64,000 nucleotides of DNA from Linnemannia schmuckeri. Lineage: Eukaryota > Mortierellomycota > Mortierellomycetes > Mortierellales > Mortierellaceae. Shown one piece after another: positions 10,510 to 24,705 of this stretch. A program made the translations under genes and the position numbers. Under the pieces are notes generated by a model. It did no database searches, was not told where the DNA came from, and saw only the letters and a list, made by a program, of their open reading frames with translations. The stretch lies in NCBI GenBank assembly GCA_029449235.1, contig JANATG010000006.1, forward strand, positions 2,542,001 through 2,606,000, read 5' to 3'. The stretch's first letter is position 1. Every line of letters starts with the position of its first letter.

Positions 10510-13500
10510 CTACCAGACCTCGCATTTCTGTATGGGGTTCATAGGTGTACCAACAGGACACTCAAAGGCCTGCGAAAACTCTTTCGAGTTCTGGACCGAT
10601 CCGTTGGCACGAAACCTCCAAGGAGGGTGTGCATTGCCTCGAATCAGTTGCATCAGCCACTCGAGTCTCTCTTTGCTACACCAGATACGACCAAATGAGA
10701 TAAAGAAGAGTTGGTCTGGCGTGTATTTCTCCAGGCCTGGTAACTTGAAATTCTTGTATCTATGTGCAGAATGTACAAAAATGTATCCACATAAATTTTT
10801 GTTTTTGCTGTGTTACATACGTGTAAACGCTTACCAAGAAAAAGCAGCTAAGCAGGCAATAAAAGATGGTGGTGGTGGAGGAGGAGGAGGAGGAGGAGGA
10901 GAATGAACTTACGTGACACCAGAGGGATCAGACAGGAAGCGAGCTTGCCATGTTCTGTACGACTGCTTCAATCCACCATTATCGGCAATGTTTTCGGCAA
11001 GCGTCAATTGGCCGTTGACATTGTGATCCTTGCCGTCAGGTCCTTTGATGGAAAATTTTCCGTATTGGTCTATGAAGCATTGGGCCTTTTCGTTGAATGC
11101 CTTTTCTGTCTCATTTGTCCACCACTTCAAGGAAAAAAAGGATGAAAAAATGTGAGCGAATAGAAAAACTTAAATAGGAATGGAGAAACGGCAAGGAAGA
11201 CTGTATATTGCTTACGTTCTTTACGCGACCTATGTAATCATAGTTCTTTCCTATGTTGTCAAATCCATGCTACATAAGGAAAGAAAAAAGAGAAGTCAAT
11301 GACGGACGAAGGCAACAAAATGAATAAAAAAAACAAATTTGCATGTGTGCAAGCGAAAAGCGACGTACGGTAATCTCATGCCCGGCAGCAACACCCATAG
11401 CCCCATAATTCAAATATTCTGGGTTATCAACATGAAAGAAAGGGGATTGCAAGATCCCTGCCGGGAAAACGATATGGTTGCTCGGACTGTGATAGAACGC
11501 ATCTACAGTCTGTGGGGGATCTTGCATTTTTTTCTGGTTCACGGGCTGGTCCAGTTGGCTCTTCTCGAGCGTCTTGGACCAGACAGCATACCGGATCTGG
11601 TTCCCAAAGTGATCAAACTTGGAGATGGTTAGATTGGAGTAGTAGAACTGGAGGGAAATCGAAGAGGCGACGTCGGGCTCTTCGGTCGAGTATCCAATGA
11701 GCTTTTGCATCGCGTTGATCTTCTGAATCGCGCCGGCACGAGTGGGGTCGTCAAGCCATGGCAATGTGGGAAATGTCTGCGCGTATGTTTGAAGGAGAGA
11801 ATCGATGATAGAAATGACAGACTGACGGCTGTTGCCTTTAAAGAGCTCTTGGACGAAAAAGTGGCCCGCCATGTCGCCCAGGTTGGTGTTAATTACAGTT
11901 ACACATTCCCTCCATCGAATTGGCCGAAGGTCCGGTGAGGTGCCCGTAAGAGCCGCATTCAAAACTTGGAGTGGTCGACGGAAAGGAAGCCCCAGGTTTG
12001 GGCCGAGACCCTTAATAGCGACCCATGTAATGTAGTAGTGTATTGTACTGAGGGTTGTCGTCTGGAGAATGGTCTGCAGTTGCGTGAGGTAGCGTGGAGA
12101 TTGGACGACAATAGGGCGTGTGTTGGTAATACCTTGAGGGAGAATTTCCGCAAGTAATAGGCGCCAGTCGACAGAGGGGACAAGGTCAGATAGTTGAGTA
12201 AGCGTGTAAGGGTTGTTGGCCTTTATAGGATCATACTGGTCCATTAGGTCTGTACCAATTGCCGCCAGTTGTGTCTCAAGCCTCACTACATTCTTGGCAG
12301 CATCCTTCCACTCTTGCTTCACATCTGCGCCCGTAAGAGGCTGATTCCTGACAGCGACATCCTTATCGTCCAAGAGGATCTGGAACATCTGAGCGATAGT
12401 GTCCTCGTAGATCTGAACAGTTTTGATGTCCTGATAGTACTCCTTCGACGGCAATCCTAGTCCACTCTCCTTCAATTGCAGCGTGTGAACCAAGGGCTCT
12501 ATGAGATCTGCAATCACCGCGACATTAACAAATCCTGCAAGCCCTTGCTTCAACAGCTGCGCCAGTGCCTTCGTCAGGACTTCCTTGTTGTCAGCAGTAT
12601 CGACTCCATTGGTAATGCTTGTAGTAGTGATAGGAGGGAAGGAGGCAAGAATAATTTGAAGTTGATCGAGTAGTGGTTGGCGACCTGTTTTTATGAGGGT
12701 ATCCTCATCCATGCAGGCAGAGTAGAGGTCCTGTAGTTTTTGGAGGTTGGCTTGAGACGCGTCTGCTTCATCCTTCGCACCGGTAGCAGGGGTTGGTGGT
12801 AGTTTGCCGAACGATGGATCCACAATTTCTCGGATCGCCTCCTAAGAGAAAGATGAGGAGACGAATGTGTTACTACCACAATAGATAGCTCGCTTTCATG
12901 CACAAATCACGTACGGCAATAACTGCGCAATTCATGAGCTGGAGAACGCTACTTTGTTTTCGTTAAAAAGGATGTTAAAATAGTCCGTTGTTGCCTGATC
13001 AACAGGGATCTCCTGCTTGTTCATGAATCCACCGCCTACCACACCGCAGTAGGGCATAAGGGAAAAGATAGAGAGAGCGAGAGAAAAAAACAAGGGGTTA
13101 GACGAGGTGATTGCAAGGGGGTCTACAAGATAGTAAAAGTGTGGGCTGTGTAAATGTTCAAGGAGAACACACAGCTGAAGCAGAGGCATTGAGTTGAACA
13201 CCTTCGGAGGGGAGAGGAGGGTATTACGTACAGCTGAACTGACTGAAATCCTGACAAGGATCTGTTGGTGGGTTCATATCTTTTAAAATCTCCTCAGCCG
13301 TGGTGTGACATTGTGGGGTTGTGCAAGTTACCTTGGGAAAGTGAGATATACAATTAGAAATGAAAAAGTGCGAGTATGGCGAAGTGAGTGTTACACGAAC
13401 TAATTCGCCGCCAGGACATATGCTTACAAGGGAAGATGCGATTGTGTAATTTGTTGGTCTTGCCTGTAAGAAACGTACCTTATTGTCGAGTAATGGTAGT

Positions 13501-13613
13501 TCAACAACAGGCGCACGTTTGTCCAATGTAGCACAGTTAACGCCTGCTAGTGCGACCATGCTCAGGGCAACACCGATCATCGTCAGTGTGGCGACTCTTG
13601 TTAATATTAGCAT
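10510..13613 (-). CDS. Secreted M13 (neprilysin-family) zinc metallopeptidase B
   Basis: Seven exons on minus: 13613-13479, 13331-13232, 13035-12953, 12841-11369, 11269-11216, 11124-10913, 10759-10510, giving 768 residues. The start ATG gives a signal peptide (MLILTRVATLTMIGVALS, then a second hydrophobic run ending near Cys27) and a KR dipeptide that could be a processing site. Catalytic features are complete: HEITH split by an intron after T, ENIADNGG, the NAFY-type motif as DAFYHSPSN, and terminal CEVW. Exon sizes 100, 83, 54, 212 and 250 are identical to peptidase A; only the leader and the large exon (1473 against 1440) differ. This is the most clearly intact copy in the array. Substrate unknown; secretion is inferred from the leader. 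Confidence 0.9.
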
Positions 13614-13753
13614 GGGCGGTATTATGAGTCGACGAGGAAGAGCAGTTGAATGAGAGTGTGGATTTGGATGATCAAAAAGAAAAAGTTGTGAGTTGAAGAA
13701 AGAACAAAAAAAAAGGGATGTGTTTGTCATTTTAGATTTGCAAAGGACAAATG

Positions 13754-13855
13754 CTATCTGTATTTGCACATTCAACTAGAGAAAATTCTATCTCTAATTG
13801 CACATTCAATTGCACATATATCTAGGAGGCAGAATATCTCTATTTGCACGTTCAA
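13754..13855. repeat. Three imperfect direct repeats upstream of M13-B (between M13-B and M13-C)
   Basis: About 21-base repeats with core ATCTCTATTTGCACATTCAA at roughly 13754-13775, 13789-13809 (TAATTGCACATTCAA) and 13835-13855 (TATTTGCACGTTCAA), plus a half copy TTGCACAT at 13810. They lie 141-242 bases above the M13-B start. Spacing is not constant. A transcription-factor site cluster is one reading; a decayed tandem repeat is another. Confidence 0.5.
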
Positions 13856-14320
13856 TCACAGAAAGAATTCCGACTAGCTAATAAAATCGCGTGGCTCCTT
13901 GTGCCTCAGCTTATGTGGTATTTTTCAAATGGACATTCGACCCACCCTCGCCTCTCTCTGTGCTCCCACTATCATCAATACTCACCTAGATGATGAAGTC
14001 AAGCTGGGGGATTTGTCTTCCTATTTTTCTCTTTTTCTAATTTTTCTTGACGTCTATTATTGTTTGGCGTGCGAGGGATCGGAAGAGATGGTTGGAAAGA
14101 GGGGATGATCGGGGTTCATATGCTGGAAACGCGAAAAAAGGAGGGTGGGGCGAAGAACAAAAATTAAAAAAAAAAAAACAAAAAAAACAAAAGAGACTCA
14201 TTTCGAGATGTGGATAATTAAAAAAAAAGTGAGTAATGCATACCTCCTCAGAAGGTACTGTAGACAATACGCACATCTTGCTCTGATTCACTACTTGCAC
14301 AAGTATTAATCGGACTCAGG

Positions 14321-14328
14321 TATAAAAG
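14321..14328 (+). promoter_or_regulatory. TATA box of M13 copy C
   Basis: TATAAAAG 147 bases before the ATG of M13 copy C. The promoter appears intact although the coding region is damaged. The rest of the M13-B/M13-C intergenic stretch (13856-14320) holds nothing else recognisable. Confidence 0.5.
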
Positions 14329-14467
14329 TTGAATATTTCTTTTGGATTGATTTTGCTACAGTTTATCTGCTGTCCAACCTCCCCCACTTCAGCTCTCTAT
14401 CCCACTCTTCACCCTAAAGCCTCCGTTCATTTTACTTCCAAGCACTTCTTTCGTTATTTGACACGCA

Positions 14468-17400
14468 ATGCGCTCAACAGCGCTTTTAATCTTAGTGATC
14501 ATTGGCGTTACTCTCGGTGCTGTCCAGGCAGCTCCTATCGACAGCCCCGGCAATAACGGCCCATCTCTCAATAACTGGGTACTTCCATCTTTCTTCTCTT
14601 CACCTTCATGTGTTTGGTTATTTGCGTGTCTAAACACTGGCGAAAAATCGATTGGAAATGCGTTCATGTTTCACCTATTCGTTCTACGCCCTCATATCTC
14701 TTATTTCGATATCATTCGCTTTCCACCAGGATGTTTGCGAGACGACACAATGTAGTTACGCAGCAGCTACAATAATCAACGACATGGACCCCACTGCCGA
14801 CCCCTGCCAGGATTTTCACCAGTTCACATGTAAATTCTTTCTCCTTCTTCTCCTGTTTCTTTTTTTCTTTCATCGTATTGAGATGGAGACGAATTGAACA
14901 AACATAGATGTCTGACACCATGTTTTGCTTTTCTTTTCCCTTTCTTTCCGCCTGGACTTAGGCGGCGGGTACTATGCAAAGCGCCAGCAGCCCACTGACA
15001 TCAGTTCTATTAGTCCCGCGAAGACATTAAAAGAGATCAACGATGTAATGCTTCCGGCGCTGATCTCTTTTTTTTCATCCATGCAAATACGATGAGTCTT
15101 CCTTAAAACATGTACTAACCATGGCTTCCAGTCTTCTTCGAACTCTCTCTCTTTTGCTCTCTCTCTCTCTCTCTGCATTATAGCTCATTCTTCTCTCGAT
15201 TGTCGATGCCCCGCTGGATAGGATCCCCAAAGCTGATCCCGGAGATGTGGCCGCCCAAAACAATATCAACAAGATCAAGGACTTCTTCTCGAGCTGTATG
15301 GACGAGGCAGCCATCCTCGAGGCTGGTCGCAAACCTCTCGTTGATGAGATTCAAAAAATCAAGTTGTTTCTCTCTGCCTCGGACTCCCCACCTGACAAGA
15401 GCACACTGTCCAAGATGCTGGCCCTCGTCACAAAGTATGGCTTTGAATATCCCAGCTTCATTCAGCTCCGTGTCGATTCTCACCCGACCAAACCCTCAGA
15501 GAACGTACTGATTGTCAATGAGAATGGTTTGGGTCTACGGGAAGTGGAGGACTACCAGGATGGCGAACGGCTGCAGAATTACATCGAAACCACTGCAACC
15601 ATGTTTCAGATCGTCTGGGGATACGAGGATGTTGCCACCAGAGCTCTGCCACTGGCACCTAGTAATGCCGGGCAGGGATGGCTTGATATTGCCAAGGAGG
15701 TTGTAGGTTTCGAGATGCAGCTTGCTGGCATTAAAACTCCTTGGTCGGACTTGTTGGATCGAGCTAAGACCAACAACCCGTGCACTACCGAGGAACTGTC
15801 CGCCTTAACCCCCTCCTCGATCGATTGGTCTCTGCTCCTCCAGAAAGCCCTCCCTAGTGGTTTGGATGCTTCCCCTCCAGTCATTGTCCGGTCTCCGACT
15901 TACCTCACCAAGCTCGATGCACTTCTCCAGAAAACTCCGGCAAAGACACTTCAACATTACTTTTCATGGATCGTTATTCGAAACCTTGCCAAGCACCTGG
16001 GTGAGCCCTACAAGAAATACTTAACCGACTTCAAAGGCATCGCGTCGACTGTCCTCCCAGGTACTACCAATCGCATGTCCGTCTGTCTCAAGTCCGTCAA
16101 CACCAACCTGGGACACATTACCACTCACTACTTTGTCGAAAAGACTTTCGGGACTCAGAACCGGGACCAGATTGTTGCGATCATCGACAGCATCATCGAC
16201 GGTTACGAATACAACTTCCGCAGCACCAAGTGGCCCGACCAGATAACGCGTAAAGGAGCCATCAAAAAGCTAAAAGCCATTGTCAAATTGGTCGGTTACA
16301 CAACCGATAACCCGAACGACGGCTCATCAACATCTCTGGACAAATACTACAGGGACTTTACTGTTGCCGCAAACGACTATTTCGGTAACCAGGTCCGACA
16401 CTCCATCTGGTCAACCGCCAAAGCCTTTTCCCAGCTCCCTCTGCCCCGTGTCCGCGGTAGCACGATGGCCGGGCCTCCTCAGGAGGTGAATGCATATTAT
16501 AAGGCCAGGGAGAATTCGATCAGCATTATGGCTGGCATGCTTCACATGCAGTATTTCCATGCGGAGAATCCGGAGTATGTGAACTATGGAGCGATCGGCA
16601 CCATCGGTGGCCACGAGATCGGGGTAAAGTTGCTTCTTTTTGTTGGCGTGAAAAAAAAGCATCAAGGATTAGTGAGAGACGATAATCCACATACCTTTTT
16701 TTCTAACACGATACTCCTATTCCTCCAACAATTGGCCATTTATTTGAATAGCATGCTTTTGACAATAATGGGCGCCTTTCCGACTCCACTGGTGGTAATA
16801 CAAAAGTAAGTTCAAAAGATCACCCTTTCATTTGTCCTTCATCCTTCAATCAACCGCATTCACTCACTTTATTACACCTCACTAATGCATATTTCCTTCT
16901 GGCCCATTCTTCCCACTTCCATCCATTTTTGGTACAGTGGTGGACAGACGCCACTACACAGATGTTTGAGGAGAAAACACAATGTCTTGTACGGCAATAC
17001 GGAGCCTTTACAGTCCAAGGGCCAGACGGCGAAGATCTACATGTGAATGGAGAGAACACATTGCCAGAGAACATTGCTGATAATACAGGCGCCAAGATGG
17101 CGTTCCGAACCTGATACAATCGTTTCGAAGGTGACCAAAGCGGGAAAAGTAAGCCAACCCCTCCCTCTCCTTCCTCTCTTCTTTTTTGCGTTCAGGATTT
17201 CAAATATGTCCACGGACAAAGAGAGTGAAGAAAAAAAAAACAGAGCTAAACATCCATTCTTTTTTTTTTTTTTTTTCACTTTCATTTACATTATTTTCTT
17301 CTACCCCTTCCTCGCTCACCCTGCATCTGTGTATCCAACAGGTACAAAAACTTTCTGCTTCCCGGGCTGGCAGGATACACCCGCGAACAGCTATTCTTCA

Positions 17401-17588
17401 TCACTTATGGCCGACTGTGGTGCGCCAACGAAACACCTGCGTACGCAAAACAAATAACATTACCTGATCCTCATTCCCCTGGCAAGCGGCGTATCAACGG
17501 CGTTGCGATGAACTCTCCCGATTTCGCGATCGCGTTTAATTGTCCTGTGGATAGCCCTATGAATCCAGAGAAGAAGTGTGAGGTCTGA
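14468..17588 (+). pseudogene. M13 metallopeptidase copy C, probably a decaying pseudogene
   Basis: Same seven-exon plan as A and B: 14468-14578, 14730-14829, 14962-15044, 15184-16623, 16752-16805, 16938-17148, 17342-17588. The leader MRSTALLILVIIGVTLGAVQ is a good signal peptide. HEIGH (split by an intron) and ENIADN are kept. Damage: TGA (17112-17114) replaces the Trp after FRT in the family motif, the sixth exon is 211 instead of 212 bases so the phase breaks at the donor, and the final Trp of CEVW is also TGA. If translated, the protein would stop after the active-site Glu motif and lack about 90 C-terminal residues, including the DxHSPxxxR segment. A truncated secreted product is possible; loss of function is more likely. 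Confidence 0.8.
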
Positions 17589-18437
17589 TGAAGGACGAGG
17601 AGGATGATTTGTACTGTCAGATAGAGCAATGAGAAGCTAAGGAACGAGAAAAATATTTCCTGCTTAGGATTGGATCAAATTGGAAGCCATTAAACTCAGT
17701 CAAGTCACGTCCCACCATGACTTTTCTCCTCTATGATCCGCTGTACCCTAACGCTTGTGAGTACGCGCTATTTCGTAACTATTGTTATTATCATTTTTTC
17801 ATTCTCCCACACTCACTATCATGTGTCTTTTCCTTTGTGTCTTCGCCATCCTTAATGCCGTTGGTCTCAGTTGTGAATTCGCGAGATATGGCATATTGGT
17901 ATCAAGGAACAAACACGAAGCATTACAGGAACCTTATTTTAGGCGTAAAATCGACATGTATGACTTGATTCAATAGGAAGAGGAGAAAAGCATCCCATGA
18001 AAGTATTGAAGAGGAGACAAAAGGAAAGATAAAGATATGTGAATGAATTTGACTACATGTACGACATCATGCATATTTCCTCGGTAGCACCTTCTGATAA
18101 TTAGAGCACTTCTTTCTATCGACTTATCCCTGCTTATTTGGCGTGCGCCCATCTCGAGAAATAGAATACAAAAGAAGGTTTTGTGTTCCTTTTTTTGCGC
18201 ACGGAAATTGAGAGCATACTCAACTTATCCGTGACCTAATAAGTGAGTGCACTTACATAGCACAATGGGGCGGTATCCTGTCCTCTAGGGTAAAGAAGTA
18301 CATCCACAAAGGGATGAACAGACACAAAGTCGAAGGTTTTCTATCATAAGAGGGATGAATGTTCTGGATTATTGGAATACCACAGCCCACCATGGCTCAT
18401 CGTTTTGTGCCGTTGCGCTCCTGTACTCGCGAGGCAG
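17589..18437. other. Intergenic region between M13-C and M13-D
   Basis: About 850 bases with no recognisable gene, RNA or repeat. Short open frames lack motifs and good codon context. Confidence 0.45.
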
Positions 18438-18445
18438 TATAAAAA
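18438..18445 (+). promoter_or_regulatory. TATA box of M13 copy D
   Basis: TATAAAAA about 165 bases before the ATG of copy D, followed by a C/T-rich leader like those of the other genes here. Confidence 0.5.
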
Positions 18446-18606
18446 GATACAAATTCTCATACCACTTTTTTGTTTGTGATTTTTTCAACATCGATCCTCA
18501 CTCCCCCTTTTCCTTCCCTCTCTTCCTTCCTTCCTATCTCCTTTTCCTCCACCCCATCCGTCAGCCTAGCGTCCCTTTCCTCCTTATCGTTTCTCATCCG
18601 CACGCA

Positions 18607-20907
18607 ATGGTCTCAGCAAAGATTCAGTTCTTGGTGGCGATTGGTGTCGCTCTCGGTGTTGTTCAAGCTGGTCCCATCAACAACAACCACGGTAACAAAG
18701 GCCCATCCCTCAACAACAAGGTGAACTACATTATTTCTTTTCCTCTCTCATTTTCATACGCCGAAACAAACTATGCCCTCTTTTTTCCCCTTACATATAG
18801 TATTCTCTCTCTCTCGTCCGCACTGCGTCGTTCGCTAATAGGCCATTTGCACGACCCCACACTGTGTCACCGCAGCTGCCGGCATCCTCAGTGACATGGA
18901 TACCTCTGTTGACCCCTGCCAGGACTTTAGCAAGTTCACTTGTATGTTCCCTTTTTTTCTGCTTATTTACTACCCTCTTCCGCATTGGAAAACAAAACAA
19001 TGTCTGACCAGTTTTGTATCTCTTTCTCCCTCCTTTTCTAATCATGTTGTGTTCAATTAGGCGGTGGATTCTACGATAAGTACGAAATCCCTGCTGGCGA
19101 ATCTTCCATCGGGAGTTTCGAGTCAATGGAAAAGAACATCATGGTAATACATGCACCAGCCCCTTGTATTTCTGGCTTTATCATAAAGCAGATGCCCTGC
19201 AGATTTCTATTCTGCACTCTCTTGGCTGACTGACACGCCTCTCGCGTCTCCTTCCATTTCTTTGCCCTTACAGCCTGTTCTTAGATCGATCGTCGATGTC
19301 TCGTACGGTAAGGCCCCTAAAGCCGCTCCAGGAGACGTCGCCTCCCATAAAAACCTCAAGAAACTACAAGGCTTTTTCTGGAGCTGCATGGATGAGGCCG
19401 CGATCCTTAAGGCGGGTCGCAAACCCCTTGCTAACGAGGTCCAAAAGATCATCAACATCCTCCAAGGTTCCTCTACGTCTCCTGCTGACAAGACTGCCTT
19501 GTCCAAGTTGCTAGGCCACTTTGCGGGAATGTACCTCGAGCGTTCGGGTGTTCTCAGCATCTCTATTCGTACAGACCCTGTTGACCCCTTGAGCCACGTG
19601 CTGGGTGTGAGTGGGCGAGGGTTGAGTCTATCCTCTTCCTATGACTATGAGGAAAAAGAGCCGGTCAAGTTGCTAACGGACACTGTTGCGGCAATGTTAC
19701 AGATTATTTTGGAAGATGAGGATGCTGCTAATAGGACGCAGTCATTGATACCGCAGGATGTTAAACAGGAGTGGGTGGATGCTGCCAACGAGGTTGTGGA
19801 GTTTGAGACTCAGCTCGCAGGAATCAAGTCTTATAATCCCGACTCTCCGTTTCCCACTCAATTTAACAGCCCTTGCACAATGGAAGAGCTGAATGCTTTG
19901 ACGCCCTCAATCGACTGGTCTGTGTTACTTCAGACAGCCCTTCCTGCCGGTATCAACAACACCCGCCCTATCATTGTCAGATCTTCGTTTTACCTCACCA
20001 GGCTCGACGCGATCCTCCAGAAGACTTCGTCCAGGACCCTTCAGTATTATTACTCCTGGATGCTCATCCATAACTTCGCCAACTATCTGGATCTGCCCTA
20101 CAAGCAGCCCAAAGCGGCCTTGGACAAATATTTGTCTTTCTTCCCAACAAATGACAAGATCGAACGATTGTCCACCTGCATCCAAGCTGTGAACAACAAC
20201 CTGGGCCACATGGTCGGTCACTACTATGTCCTGGAAGCCTTCTCAGGCAACAGTCGCAAAAAAGCCATGGCGATTGTCGACAACCTCCTTCTCAGCTACG
20301 AAAAGAACTTCCCCACCCTCGCATGGCTCGACAAGGCCACTCGCGACGGCGCAATCAAGAAACTGAAGGGTATTTCCAAATTGATCGGGTACTCCACCCT
20401 CGCCCCTGATGTCGAGTCTGCTAAGTCTCTCGATGAATACTACAAGGACTATGTCGTGTCCACTACCGACTATATTGGTAACTAGTTCAGGCACGCTGCC
20501 TGGACCGCTGCCGATGACTTTTCCGAACTTCCTAAACCTGTCAACAAGAACTGAATGTTCATGGTCCCCGCCACAGCGAACGCGTATTACATGCAAGATA
20601 TCAACGCGATCGGCTTTCCGGCTGGTATCTTGCAGACACCCTTCTTTAGCATCGAGAACCCAGAATATATCAACTATGGCAGTATGGGCGCTATCGGAGG
20701 CCATGAAATCGGAGTAAGCTTCTTCTTGGGATCAAAAAAAGTGAAGAGGGCTTTGGTTCGACCGTTCAGTTTCACTTTTTTTTTTATTTTTTTTTTTTTT
20801 TATTTTAACCACCTTTCCGCTTTTTTACTTACACTAACAGCATGCCTTCGACGACGGCGGACGCCACTACGACGCTCTCGGACGTGCCGTAAACGTAAGG
20901 CATCCTT

Positions 20908-20949
<42 letters not shown>

Positions 20950-21256
20950 CGTCACCTCACTTCCCACTTCTTTCAAAAACAAATGATCCACTCACCTCAG
21001 TTTTCCCTTTTTGAATCTCTCCTAATGTAGTGGTGGACGAACGCAACATCGCAGGCATTCGAGCAGAAATCTGAATGCTTTATCGATCAGTATAGCAACT
21101 TTACCGTCAAGGGGCCTGATGGCACGGATAATAATGTGGATGGATGGATGACGCTGGGCGAGAACCTTGCCGATAACGGCGGTATCAAGATGGCCTTCCG
21201 CATCTGGCAGAATCGCCTCGAATCTGATCCCAGCGGCAGAAAGTAAGTCATTTTTG

Positions 21257-21295
<39 letters not shown>

Positions 21296-21657
21296 CGCGT
21301 CCTATGCATACACATGCAAAAAAAAAAAAAAAAAAAAAACCACCAAACAAATTACTCCATGGACTTAACCATTCTTTCGTATATCTTGTTTTTACCTCTT
21401 CTACCAGGTACAAGAATTTCAAGTTACCAGGATTAGGCAAATACACTCCCGAACAGCTGCTCTTCATCTCCTACGGCAGACTGTGGTGCAGCAAAGAGAC
21501 CCCTGAGTGGGCGGCCAAGATGCTCAAAGTCGATCCACATTCGCCTAACCAGTGGCGCATCAAGGGCGTTGCCCAGAACTCGCCCGATTTTGCAAAGGTC
21601 TTCAAGTGCCCCGTGGGCAGCCCTATGAACCCTGTCAAGAAGTGTGAGGTGTGGTAG
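18607..21657 (+). pseudogene. M13 metallopeptidase copy D with two in-frame stop codons
   Basis: Exons 18607-18720, 18842-18941, 19061-19143, 19274-20713, 20841-20894, 21031-21242, 21408-21657. All lengths and phases match the array (751 codons including stops). The leader (MVSAKIQFLVAIGVALGVVQ), HEIGH, GENLADNGG, NAYY and terminal CEVW are all present. Two stops interrupt the large exon: TAG at 20483-20485, where the paralogues have Gln in GNQ, and TGA at 20552-20554 before MFMVPATANAYY. Both lie upstream of the zinc motif, so a product made from the first ATG would lack the active site. Introns before the sixth and last exons carry long poly(T)/poly(A) runs. No frameshift is seen, so this copy seems recently inactivated. 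Readthrough or sequence error cannot be excluded. Confidence 0.8.
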
Positions 21658-21844
21658 AATAGTTCTGGTAGACAAGGAGGGAGAAAAAAGTAATGCACAC
21701 TGATGGACGCGCCAAGATACTGATAGAGATATATATAAATAAATCGATACCTCGACTGCCTATGCCCTATCCATAAGTTTGATGCAATGCTGGTTTATTC
21801 TAAAATGCAAAAATACAAAAAAATGTAAGCGTGTGTTGACACTT

Positions 21845-24517
<2,673 letters not shown>

Positions 24518-24705
24518 TTTCTTTTTTTTCTTTTTTTTCTTGGACAAACAAGCTAGTGACTGTTGATATAAGGTAAGCGCACGTGATTAAAATTGGTTTC
24601 TGCATTAGAACAGAAAAAAAAAGTCCGTTCTGGCCGTGCTTTTACATTCACTTCACGACAAGGACAAGGACAAGGACAGGGACGAAAGGACAACAAGAGA
24701 CTGCC

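Noticed and set aside
16938..17160. TGA as a reassigned Trp codon explaining stops in M13 copy C
   Set aside because: Intact genes here use TGA as their natural stop (deacetylase, PAN2, GatB), and copy C also has a one-base deletion at the same exon's end.
19873..20221. Antisense frames in M13 copy D
   Set aside because: They lie within a large exon whose sense translation matches three paralogues.
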